From Axinella damicornis (lineage: Eukaryota; Porifera; Demospongiae; Axinellida; Axinellidae): DNA of 64,000 nt. The stretch covers positions 17,312,242 to 17,376,241 of the forward strand of contig OZ007506.1 in the NCBI GenBank assembly GCA_963931865.1, given 5' to 3'. This document shows, in pieces, positions 1-10,400 of this stretch. Under the pieces are notes generated by a model, which saw nothing but the letters and a program-made list of their open reading frames with translations, had not been told where the DNA came from and searched no databases. Numbering within the stretch: the stretch's first letter is position 1; the number at the start of each line of letters is the position of its first letter. A program made the translations under genes and the position numbers.

Positions 1-1061
1 GCCAGCCACAATACTTCATGGGCCTTTGAGCACAGCCATATTATTTTCAGATTGCCTTATGATATATAATAACACAAAGGCAACCGACCAGAGTCAGGGA
101 GAGCATGCAATTGCTCGTAGGTGACTTGTAGTCTGGGATGAGAGAGGGTGCTTTAGTGGGGGTAATTGCTGCTAGACAATATGTCACCATCCCTGTTTGC
201 AAGGCACAATATAGTGCTGGAGAGAGAGCCCATTACTAAAACTTAGCCTCAGTATAATTTTAGACTGAAACTAGTAATCTCTAGCAATCCCTAGTAATCT
301 GTAGTAATCTCTAGTGGTTCTTAGTAATCCCTAGTAATCTCTAGTGATCTCTAGTGGTCCTTAGTAATCCCTAGTAATCTCTAGTGATCTCTAGTGGTCC
401 TTAGTAATCCCTAGTAATCTCTAGTAATCTCTAGTAATCCCTAGTAATCCCTAGTAATCTCTAGTAATCTCTAGTAATCTCTAGTGGTTCTTAGTAATCC
501 CTAGTAATCTCTAGTGATCTCTAGTGGTCCTTAGTAATCCCTAGTAATCTCTAGTGATCTCTAGTGGTCCTTAGTAATCCCTAGTAATCTCTAGTAATCT
601 CTAGTAATCCCTAGTAATCCCTAGTAATCTCTAGTAATCTCTAGTAATCTCTAGTGGTTCTTAGTAATCCCTAGTAATCTCTAGTGATCTCTAGTAATCT
701 CTAGTGGTCCTTAGTAATCCCTAGTAATCTTTTGTTGAATGTGGCCCGCTTTCACTGAGTTCTATCCTCCACCAAACATGGAGAAAAGTATTTCCTGTAT
801 GACAAGTTTGGTGAGAAACGACATGTAGGAAATGTGTAGAATTTCATGAATGCACGAATTGATGTGTATTACATCATCAGTTTATATGTCACGATATATC
901 ATGTATCACTACATACTTGATATATTATGGTGAGTACATTTAGGTACCAAATCTGTACCCCACATGAGAACATTAATTACCAATGAGAATAGCTTTGCCT
1001 CTAGCTCTCATGTGATCAGCACCCAGCTGTTCACTCGCTCCAATCAAACTCTACACTACAG
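1..1061. other. Intronic or upstream sequence of the LIM gene
   Basis: No coding exon is recognisable before the splice acceptor at 1060-1061. The stretch contains the CTAG-type minisatellite (about 270-733), listed separately, and AT-rich unique sequence from 735 to 1060. The PET domain and any earlier exons expected for this LIM family would lie upstream of the window. Confidence 0.6.
270..733. repeat. 10-bp CTAGTAATCY minisatellite with higher-order structure
   Basis: About 45 tandem copies of a decamer CTAGTAATCT or CTAGTAATCC, with variants CTAGTGATCT, CTAGTGGTCC and TTAGTAATCC. The variants are not random. The order plain, GTGATCT, GTGGTCC, TTAGTAATCC recurs several times, so blocks of roughly 40-160 bp were themselves duplicated. 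A related but degenerate track in the opposite orientation lies near 61390-61441. Confidence 0.9.
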
Positions 1062-2358
1062 GTGTGTGCAGTGTGTTCCGAGATGATCCCCCAGGGCTCT
1101 GTTTACATCACTGCCGACAGAGCTGGCTCTGAGAAGGCATGGCATCCCCAGTGCTTCCAGTGAGGTTCACTGTACATACATACCTATTGAAAATTATGTA
1201 TAGGATCTACTACGTCGACGAGGAGGTTACGATTTATCCTCCGCTGGAAAGTTTGGCCAAGGCGAAGCCGAGGCTAAAATTTCCCAAGTAGGATAAACCT
1301 CTGAGTTGACGAAGTAGATGCGGCTTCTACCACAGACATGACCTCCAAGTCAAGTTAGTAGCTGGATCCGGCTGCTAGACAGCTACAACTCTCTGATTCT
1401 CAGTGGTTCGATTACGTCATAGCGGAGGATAACCGATTTATCCTCCGCGATACATCAAAAGATTGCCCACGCACTGTGGTAGAAATACAACCTTGGATGT
1501 AGTAGTCACATGCCCAGCATGCCTTCTCACACATCATATCCAACCATAATATTATGTCCAACCGAACTCCCATCACATTTCCATACCTCGTGACAATACC
1601 ACAAATTTGCATATCAATTAGTGAACTTAATATTGCAGATATATAGTAGTGGGAGGGATTGATGAGCATATGACTGCACTTGTGCGGCATCCAATATTAT
1701 ATCGATATTTAAGCAAGCCATGATGATATTAATATTCAGTAAGTAGATTTGCGATATATTGCACTGTCGATATAATATTTTCCCAGCACTATCTGTGATC
1801 TGGAAAGACGACAGGGCTACCAGCAGGTCAAGTGCAAAAGGGTTGTTAGATTTATGTGGGCCTGGCTCAATGACCATCACTTAAGTTGGTGTAATGAATA
1901 TCCTTTCTTAGCAATTCAGAAACTTTACCCAACCACCGTACAGAAGACCATTTTACGTTGTCTGAGAAGTCTAACTTTAAGGCTTGTTACTGCAGCAGTT
2001 TAGCCAAGAGCACATGATGACATCATCGTCATTCCGCGCCGCAATGATGATGATGTCATCATGCACTCCTGCCACAGCCTATAGCATCATATATTAGCCA
2101 CTTACCCTCCAACCCACTCCCACACACACACACACACACACACACCCACACACACACCCACACACTCACACACACACACACGCAGATGCACAACATGCCA
2201 TGAAATCCTGGTTGATCTCATCTACTATTATTCTACTGACCAAGAGAGCATCTTCTGCGGCCGCCACCATGGGGAACTCGTCATACCACGCTGTGCTGGC
2301 TGTGATGAGGTGTGGGTGGGTGGGTGTATGCATGTGTGTTGTGTGATGTGTGTGTGTG

Positions 2359-2432
<74 letters not shown>

Positions 2433-4156
2433 ATACTCCTGCTCTTGCTACAATTCTCTCTGTGATCAGTATTTTTCCCATGCACGGGGTTGGTGGTCTG
2501 CCTACCTAGAGGGGGGGGGGGGGGGGGGGGGGGGATGCGCTGTCATTTGTATGATGCAATACAGATTGCATTCTGCATGGTACGTGGTATGCAGTGTACA
2601 CGTATGTTGACACNNNNNNNNNNNNNNNNNNNNNNNNNNNNNNNNNNNNNNNNNNNNNNNNNNNNNNNNNNNNNNNNNNNNNNNNNNNNNNNNNNNNNNN
2701 NNNNNNNNNNNNNNNNNNNNNNNNNNNNNNNNNNNNNNNNNNNNNNNNNNNNNNNNNNNNNNNNNNNNNNNNNNNNNNNNNNNNNNNNNNNNNNNNNNNN
2801 NNNNNNNNNNNNNGATGCAATACAGATTGCATTCTGCATGGTACGTGGTATGCAGTGTACACGTATGTTGACACACACTTGTCACAAGTGGTATAGGAAT
2901 ACACACGCACTTGGAACAAGTGGTACAGGTTAACACACACTTGACACAAGTGGTGTGTGTCCATAAATAAGTAGGTGCAGTAAGGGGATTCCCCGTATGG
3001 CTTTCCGCGTACCACGGTAACCATGGAGTGTGTGGTTGTGGTTTACACTGTACAACCTGGCCTCAAAACCACTGTGTGTTTACAGTCTCCATTCCAGAGC
3101 CTATAATTACGTGTCTAGAGAACATGCCTTGCATTTTGTTGTATATTTCTCCTACCATTTCTCCCTCCTATGTCCCTCCCTCCCTCCCTCCCTACTTCTA
3201 TCCCTCCCCCCCCACCCCCCCCCCCCCCCCCCCCCCTCCCACCCACTATATCCTCCAGTTGATATTTTCCAGCACGTACACAGAGGCTCAGAAGAAGAAC
3301 TGGCACAAAGAGCACTTCTGCTGCTCGGACTGTGATGACCCCCTGCACGGCAAATGGTACGGCTCGTTCCTAGCTCCCACCGGCAAGCAGTACGCCAATG
3401 TGAAAGACCGAATCCTCTGTAAGTCGATGTTACAACAAGTACGCTGCCAAGTGCCAGAAGTGTAAAGAGCCTATCGGGATAGGTTCGAAGAAGATTGCAC
3501 AAAAAGGTAAATGTTGGCACGATGAATGCTTCGTGTGCAAGCGCTGTAAAGAAGACCTGCGCGGCCAGCACTTCTTTCTAGTCGGCGGAGACTTGCACTG
3601 TGAAGATTGCATGCAACCTATTGCTCAGTGCCATGGATGCAAGGCAGCCATCAGTCCCACGGTTAGCTACCTAAACCACAAGAGCCGAAGCTGGCATGCC
3701 GAATGCTTTAAGTGTTCTGTCTGTCATGTGTGGCTGGTGGACGGACAATTTAACGAGCTTGATGACACTCTGATGTGCAACCCGTGCTATGTTGAGAAGG
3801 TGAGCAAAAAGTGCACAGCTTGTGGGAAATCCATTGTTGGCAAGGGGGTACAGTTCAGCCTGAATACCTACCATCACGATTGCTTTGTCTGCACTGGCTG
3901 CGGGGAAAAGCCGGGTTTGGGTGAGAAAGTCAAGGAAACAAACGGTGAGCCTTGGTGTCAGGCTTGTGCACTAAAAGTGGCAAAGAGGTGTTTCAAGTGC
4001 CACGAGCCTATCACCTCCAGGCACACAGTGTACAAGAACCAGCTCTTCCATCTCAAGTGCTTCACGTGCAACATCTGCCACAGGAGCGTGGCTAATTCTG
4101 AGTTCTTCGAAACTAGTCTTGGGGAAATCCTCTGCTCCAGGTGTGCTGCCAACTGA
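1062..4156 (+). CDS. Six-LIM-domain protein, LIMPETin/Limpet (PET-FHL) type, 5' end outside window
   Basis: Three exons are visible: 1062-1159, 2186-2309 and 3259-4156, with GT-AG junctions in phase. They encode six consecutive LIM zinc-binding domains. LIM1 starts CAVCSEMI and ends [11 protein letters not shown]2 spans CAGCDELIFSS; the other four start CQKC, CHGC, CTAC and CFKC. LIM1-2 look like Prickle/Testin LIMs (CGRHH, CDELIF) and LIM3-6 like four-and-a-half-LIM (FHL) repeats. That order is typical of LIMPETin/Limpet proteins, which carry an N-terminal PET domain, here presumed upstream. Such proteins are cytoskeletal or adhesion-associated adaptors. The frame breaks once: AAG at 3421 is followed by four bases (3424-3427) before TGT-TAC-AAC resumes the expected C-Y-N-K. 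This is a +1 insertion at the end of LIM2, either an assembly error or a real lesion. The stop codon is at 4154-4156. Confidence 0.85.
1160..2185 (+). other. LIM gene intron with imperfect hairpin elements
   Basis: Intron between the first two visible LIM exons. It contains an imperfect inverted repeat at about 1205-1320 (arms beginning GGATCTACTACGTCGACGAGG, pairing with a segment ending GACGAAGTAGATG). A related motif, GGAGGATAA...TTATCCTCCG, follows near 1420-1450, suggesting MITE debris. The 3' end is a CA-rich microsatellite (2119-2181) running almost to the acceptor at 2184-2185. Confidence 0.6.
2119..2181. repeat. (CA)n microsatellite abutting a splice acceptor
   Basis: Imperfect CA dinucleotide repeat that serves as the tract immediately upstream of the LIM exon 2 acceptor (CGCAG, exon starts at 2186). 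Confidence 0.9.
2310..3258 (+). other. LIM gene intron with TG and G/C homopolymer tracts and an assembly gap
   Basis: Intron between LIM exons 2 and 3. It contains a TG repeat (2347-2430), a G run of about 26 bases (2510-2534), the N gap, a short tandem repeat with the core ACACACTTGNNACAAGTGGT (about 2868-2955), and a TCCC/C-rich tract (3160-3240) that leads into the acceptor. The long Thr-His, Cys-Val and poly-Pro reading frames here are repeat artefacts. Confidence 0.85.
2614..2813. other. Assembly gap (200 N)
   Basis: Exactly 200 N. The ~60 bases before the gap (2552-2613, starting GATGCAATACAGATTGC) are repeated immediately after it (2814-2874). The gap therefore sits in a tandem duplication or was scaffolded across overlapping contig ends. 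Confidence 0.97.
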
Positions 4157-4950
4157 ACTGCTCTTCGTACATAATATTCTAGTGCTTTATTCCTCCTTAG
4201 CTTGAACCGACCCAACAAGTTATTCTAAATTTGCACAGTCATATTTATCTGTCACCACATCAACAGCAGCGGCACCCTTAATTCTTCATATTTTATATCA
4301 TCCTTAGTTTGCCATTACCTGTCATCAGGCAGGGCACCAAGTATAATTGGCTCTTCATTTTATGCTTTTAATCTTCCATATTTATTAAACCCACATCTGC
4401 CATTAGCTACATAGGTGCATTAACACTGACTGGACACATTTTTATCCCGTTCTACACTGCACAGCATTTGTATGCGACAACTAAACCCTTCATCTTTGTG
4501 TTGTTCTATTTATTTGAGTGCACCAAGAATCCTCTTTCTTATCTTTATAGACCCTACAGGGGACAGTTTCTCCTTTGTTTTCAGGCCTGTCAGAAACCAG
4601 AGTTGTCAACTTATTTATAATTATTATAAAATTAATATTCGCAGGCAGTTCTATACCCTTTTCAGTTTTATAATATTATGTGTCTGTTTGTTTTGTTCTT
4701 TTATCCCCCTCGTTCGGTATGTGATGTAATTAACTGCAACCTTAATTAATTGCATACCGGGATTGTTCATGAAAACTATTGTTCCAACCCGAGCCTGGTA
4801 CGCCGATGCTCAGTGTGAATTCCTTTGCATGGTGTCAGGTTGCGACTTGCAGCAACGCACCTTTGGTATGTGTAAGTCAAGAAGCATCAAATTACTTGAG
4901 GCACAACGAGCTCGACGCGGTCTGAAATGTGAACCCGCGTACGCATTACG
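4157..4950. other. LIM gene 3' UTR and intergenic region upstream of the glycosyltransferase
   Basis: AT-rich sequence with no conserved reading frame. It presumably holds the LIM gene 3' UTR and the promoter and 5' UTR of the next gene on the same strand. No specific regulatory site could be supported. Confidence 0.5.
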
Positions 4951-7263
4951 ATGGGTAGTCTATATAGGTGCCTGATGGTCGGGGTTGCGATCCTATCCGT
5001 CATCGTCGCTACAGGCACAGTAGTTTTCATGACGGACAGCAGCTACAGTAAAAGGGAAGGCGCCAAGCGGTTAGCCTACTACATGCGCAGTGTGGAACTA
5101 ACGGCGAGACTTGAGGTCGGCTACGTAAGCGATACAGTTTTACTCGAAAATGGGAGTTTGGGTGGTCATGAGCATTTGAAAGTACAAGGCCGCACTAATA
5201 GGAAAGTGATGGCTGTTCCTCAGGACCACCAAGACTTGCATCTTGACAACGACCATGAAGACAATGAGATGGAGGTGGATGAAAGTGAGCTCCAACTTTC
5301 AGACCGTACTGATCACGTCAAGGGTCACAGCCTGACACTCAGTGAGTCAAGTGGATCAAGTACAATGTACCGTACTACAATAATTAGTGATTCAATTTCA
5401 ATTGTTCCACCAACAACTGCCATGGCTTTGCAAGATCAAGGGGAGGAGGTCGATCGCGATGTGGTGGTCACTAGAATTGATAACTTCATTGATCGAACCA
5501 GGAGCCCTGACAACCCAATCTCATTACATGAGCACGAACCATTCTTGGCGACAACCGAACAAATTCAAGAGCCAAATGCACAATATCTAACAGAGCTGGA
5601 GCCAATCTCCCTGCAAGAACAATTTGAAGAGTCAATCTCTCTACCGGAAGATGAGCCACCACCTGAACAACTGGTCCCTCATGGTCTCTCAGGATCATCA
5701 CCTGTGCAGGGATCACTACCTGCAGAGGGTGCTACCACCCTGCCACTAATTGCAAAAGCAGCTACCCAAGTGGATATTGACACCCTAACTGCAAGAGCAG
5801 GTGACCTCCGCTTCAGTCTTCCTTGTCAGCGTGATGTCTACAAGCCCGTTTCAGAAGTGATGCAATCAGATTGGATGAAACCTCTCCTGAGAATTTTGAG
5901 TGCATTCAGCAGCAGATCAAAACAAGTCACACTGGTGCTAGCCAACCATGCTTATCAAGACGTGCTACTGAATTGGTTGATATCTGCTACAGTTGTTGCA
6001 AAGCCACCAATTGAAAATATCCTTGTAGTTGCTCTCGACCAGCAACTTTATACACTGTTACAGGTAAGAGAAGTCCCATCTATTCTTGTCCCCTTTTCCA
6101 CCATCCTAAATGTAAACTACAGATTCGTTCGATACTTTGAAACAATAATGATGATTCGACTTGCCTTCATGAGACTCATAAACAGGCTGGGGTTCGACTG
6201 TGCCATGTACGACATTGATGCAGTGATTCTGAAGAACCCCCAACCTCTCTATGACAGTCATACAACTGACATTGTAGGTTCCAGAGGAGAACTTCCAAGA
6301 CAGTTGATGAGGAAGTGGAAGGTCACTATCTGCATTGGGGTAGTTTTCATCCGAAGCAACACAAGAACAGGTGGGCAGAAGCAACGTAAGATGTGCATGA
6401 ACTATATACACCAGTGTGTTTAAAATGACTAGCGATCCTACATATCGAATAGCGTAATTATTATGTCCAGATTTCTGGGCTGATTCAGGCCTAGGATTAA
6501 ATTTTATTATTGTATTATTTTTGGAAATCACATACCATAGAGGGTAGGGATATTATACATGTATACTGCGAGTCTATAGCATTTCAAGGCTAGGTTGATT
6601 TATCCATCAGTTCTGGAATTACCCCAGTAAGTCCATGATTGTGTAAAATCGAGTGCGTGGGTTGTGCTCCACAACCATGGGTCGGTCCTGCACTGGTTGC
6701 CTGGCCATGCAAAATTAAGATTAGATTTACTTCATTGCAATTTTAACCCCTTGGCATGCAGTTGTGTTGCTCACACCAATTAACTCTCTCTGTCTCTCTC
6801 TCTCTCTCACACACACACACACTACATATCCCCACTCTACACAGAGAAGTACTGGGAAGCAGTCACCTTGTCCTCCCCACCTAGACGCGATGCAATTAAC
6901 GACCAGATCAGACTTAACTACGGTCTAGATGTGCTCAAAATCTCCTGGCAAGGTAGAGATTACATTCAACACCAACTAAACACAACAGCTTTTGGCAAGT
7001 GCAGGAACAGCCTGAGTGTCACAGTTCTCCCATTCAACACCGTCTGCCGGTACGGCTGCCATCCCAAACTGAGGAAAATGTATTACATCTGGCACAAGGG
7101 TGGTGAGAGGAACGGACAGAGCAAGAGGGCCGGAGCAGAGAGGGGACACACCTGGTTCCTGAGATCAAACTGGGCATCCATTAGTGAGGGTAGCACTAAG
7201 CTGAAGGCCATGAAGGGCAGAGAGTGGCTCAGCTTGATCAGTACCAGAACCGACTATAGCTAG
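4951..7263 (+). CDS. Golgi-type type II membrane glycosyltransferase, GT77/nucleotide-diphospho-sugar transferase family
   Basis: Two exons, 4951-6370 and 6845-7263, join in phase. The donor after ACAAGAACAG and the acceptor TACACAG rebuild a Glu codon, giving NTRT-E-KYWEAV and a protein of about 612 residues. It has a short cytoplasmic start (MGSLYRC), one hydrophobic signal-anchor (about residues 7-27), and an acidic, Ser/Gln-rich stem of about 250 residues. The catalytic domain has the pattern of the nucleotide-diphospho-sugar transferase family: VLANHAYQDVLLNWL, then VVALDQQLYTLL, then the DxD metal-binding motif in CAMYDIDAVILKNP, then CIGVVFIRSN, NDQIRLNYGLDVLK and a C-terminal region. 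Such enzymes transfer sugars from nucleotide donors in the Golgi lumen; donor and acceptor cannot be told from sequence. Continuing frame 1 past 6370 reads to a stop at 6423, so intron retention would truncate the domain. The 3' end is convergent with the CFAP47-like gene. Confidence 0.82.
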
Positions 7264-7407
7264 CCAACAATCTGTAACACCACTACCGGTATGCTTGTAA
7301 CAATTAAACTGCTGCCATATTAAACCAACCTAATTTTAAAAATGCAGTAGTAATACATACGTATCACAGTACCATGATGTGTATAATGCATGACCGGTTG
7401 GTGTACC
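7264..7407. terminator. Convergent 3' ends of two genes
   Basis: Only 144 bp separate the stop codon of the glycosyltransferase (7261-7263, +) from that of the CFAP47-like gene (7408-7410, -). The 3' UTRs therefore probably overlap. No clear AATAAA is visible on either strand in this short gap. Confidence 0.5.
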
Positions 7408-10400
7408 CTACTTGACACCAATCTTGTTTAAGAGTCTCATGTTCTCCCGTACAAAGTTCTTTGGCTGTGGCACCCTGAGGAGGGAGGGCGCTGCCTTGTG
7501 CTGGACTCTGGAGGGAGTGTGGGTGGGTGGAGTGTAGCTGGGAGCCTGACCAACAAGCTGGTAGCACCACTCGCTGGAGTCACACTAAGAGAGAAGGGGT
7601 AACAATAGATAGGCTGTCAATTCAACCACAGGTATATAGGACGCTATACCATGAAATGGACTATGCGAGTGAATGATGCCTACAGGTTATTGTACACTAG
7701 GGGACTGAATGCCAACTACAAATCTACGTAGCATTTCGGGCACAAAGTTGTTTTCTCTCCTGCTGCTGGTTGAGCAGGCAATACCATGACTGTACATGTA
7801 GTAAACTCGTGGTATATTATGATTGTAGAAACTCCACAATGCAAACATGCTGCCTTTTAATCTTAATTCGGATCTTGAAACTGCTATGCATGTACCCTGT
7901 CAAGCTCCATGTGAATCTAATCAGCATAAAATAACAATCCTGTGGTTTGTGATTATCCAGCATGCATGCTCAGGGTTATTAGGTCCAGACCAGACTGAGT
8001 GCTACCGTCAGTTGCAATTGGAATGCGAGCCTACCGCCAAGCACTTGAAGTACATTCAAGACAACAAAGTCTATGTGTTTACATGCCCCCATGCAGGGAA
8101 AGCTGTAATAAAAAACAGTCCCTCCTCGGAGGTATATAATTTAGATTTATCATCATTGGAACATAGGAACAACTCAACTAGATATTCTCCTCTCTTTAGC
8201 CACAGCATTCACCAGTACATAGCTACGGTACATGTCAACTGTTGCTAGCAATGTGAGTGCATGCACATGTGCCCCACCCTTGGGGCATATAATACATATG
8301 TAGCACGGCAGTCGTGTACCGTATGGTTTAAACAACCCCTCACCCAGGGGTTCGACACTGTATAAGCCATACAGCACTGACTGTGATGCTATACGTATTT
8401 ATAACATACAACATAGACTACAGTGCCTATATACCTGCACAATAAGCCTTGCATGGTGGTCCCTGCCATATGTTGTGGGTCTGTAGGTGATGCAGAAGAG
8501 GGTTCCCCTGGTGTTGATGGGCGCTAGTTCCCCACTGGTAGGGTGGACACTGAGCTCCGGGTCTGAGCCAGCAGCCAAATGGGCTGTGAAGGGGATGGGG
8601 TGCCTGCACGAGAGAGGGGAGGATGGCTGAGTCGAGGACTGTAGTACTCCATCGTACTAGATGAGGGTACATGCTTCATGTGTACGTAGTTCTCTCTATA
8701 GGTACGTATCTAGTAGCCGATAGCCCAAGAATGAAGAAATGCGTTACAGCGTACAGCTACTGACTACGTAGCGTATAAGGTTATGCTGTTTCACAGATTT
8801 TCTCAGTTCAGTAGTTTTAATACAGTGGCAATGAAGTGCTCATTCAGATCAATAGTTGGTATTATGAGAAAATTAGGCCCTTACATTTCATACTCCCTCT
8901 ACCATGCCAGTACACATGATTCTGTACTCATTATGCATGTGTATATATAGCAGTGTTGGATACCTTCAGCTCCAGACATTGATACCAAATAATATCATGG
9001 TATCATGTCTGTCCCTCCCCTTACTCTGCCATGCTGGTGAGCCTGAAGCCCACTTGAGTCTCTTTGTTCAGTCCCTGAGCCTCCACTGTGATGATATCAT
9101 CGGGGGTGGCAGAGGTTGCCATGAGATGGAGCGGAAACCGCCATACCCCTCCTCGTGAGCTGATCACTTGCAACTCTGACATGCAGCTGTGGATAGGGGA
9201 AGAGAGCAAGCATGCACACTGTATAACATAGTCACCTGTTCAAGTTTGAAGATGAATGCATGTGCCACAAGGAAGCTGTATGTGGATCAACATGTAGACC
9301 TCACCTGAAAGCCTTAGGAGGTACAAACACAAGGCCAAAGACAAGATTGACCGTAAGAGGATCGTCGTCCTTCGCAACCCTCCTCAGCAGTTTTATCCCG
9401 GTCGACTGCTCAACGAGAGGAGCAAACCTCCTATCACTGCAGACCAGCTGGTAACTGTAGGTCTCTTTGCCATCGTCTTTCTGGGACTCGTTCTCTCTCA
9501 AGCGGGATGTCTCAGGGGTACCGGGCTTGCTTCCCGGCGTGATGGCTCTCACGTGCACCACTTGGCTGCTTGTGGATGCAACCAGGGACACCTCCAGCCT
9601 CTGCTCTAGCCTCTCCTTGGCACAGCAGGTGAGCCTTGGTGCACCAGTCGGGGAGGAGGGTCTCACCTCTGGCTGACCTATGAGAGGGTACTGCCAGGAG
9701 AGCGGTGACTGGGTCCCCTCGGCTGATACAACCACCGTGACCTTGTGCCTGCACATGGATTCCGGGGCAAACATGACTGGGATGTCAAGGGAGACACCTG
9801 GATGAAGCAGGATGGCCTGGGTCCTCTTCATGAGCAGGCAGAAGTGCTCGAGATCTGCTCCCCGGAGAGAGATGGAGTAATGTGAGGGAGTGTCGAGGGG
9901 ATTGGTAAAGGAGAGGATGTGGACAGTGTTGGAGCTGAGGCTTGCAGTGATGGTGGTGGGGTCCATTGCTGTCGGGGGGAGACCCCTGCCACTAAGGGTA
10001 AACACTTGCACTCCGAACTATGAATGTGTGAATGGAGGAGGAGGAGGAAGGAGGATGTAGGTAAAAATGTAGTAGAGTAGTTCATCATTGAATGGGCCAT
10101 CTCAAGTAGCCTGAAGAACCAGCACATACTTGTCCACTGGTGAATGAGACTTCAGCTGTGTGGTCTCCTGCACCGAGTGCTGATGGCTTGAACAACACAG
10201 ACACCTCAACGCTTGACCCTGGGTCCACCGTAACCTGCACACGACATATGTCACACAGGAATATCTATCATCCCACTGCACTGCATCACTATAGAGGCAT
10301 TCCCAGGCCATTTCCACCTCCAGTTTTTGATCACTTGAAGTATGTTAAAACGGAAGGTGGAAATGGCCTGCATGGTAACAAGGTTAGGAAGACACTCATG

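Noticed and set aside
270..733. CRISPR-like or telomeric array
   Set aside because: Units are contiguous 10-mers without unique spacers and do not match TTAGGG-type telomere repeats; the genome is eukaryotic.
2265..2280. GCGGCCGCCACCATGG, identical to a NotI site plus Kozak start used in expression vectors
   Set aside because: It lies inside LIM exon 2 and encodes the conserved CGRHHG of a Prickle/Testin-type LIM domain in frame. It is a natural coincidence, not vector contamination or a start codon.
2228..2509. Long Thr-His and Cys-Val reading frames
   Set aside because: Direct translations of CA/TG microsatellites; the same applies at 12182-12499, 52570-53100, 55540-55966 and 60640-60863.
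2490..3024. Open frames spanning the N gap
   Set aside because: Open only because N codons cannot be stops; the flanks are low-complexity and duplicated.
7847..8248. 133-codon plus-strand ORF in a CFAP47 intron
   Set aside because: No recognisable domain, no coding-like conservation that I can see, and no splice partners. A small or lineage-specific gene cannot be excluded, but nothing supports it.
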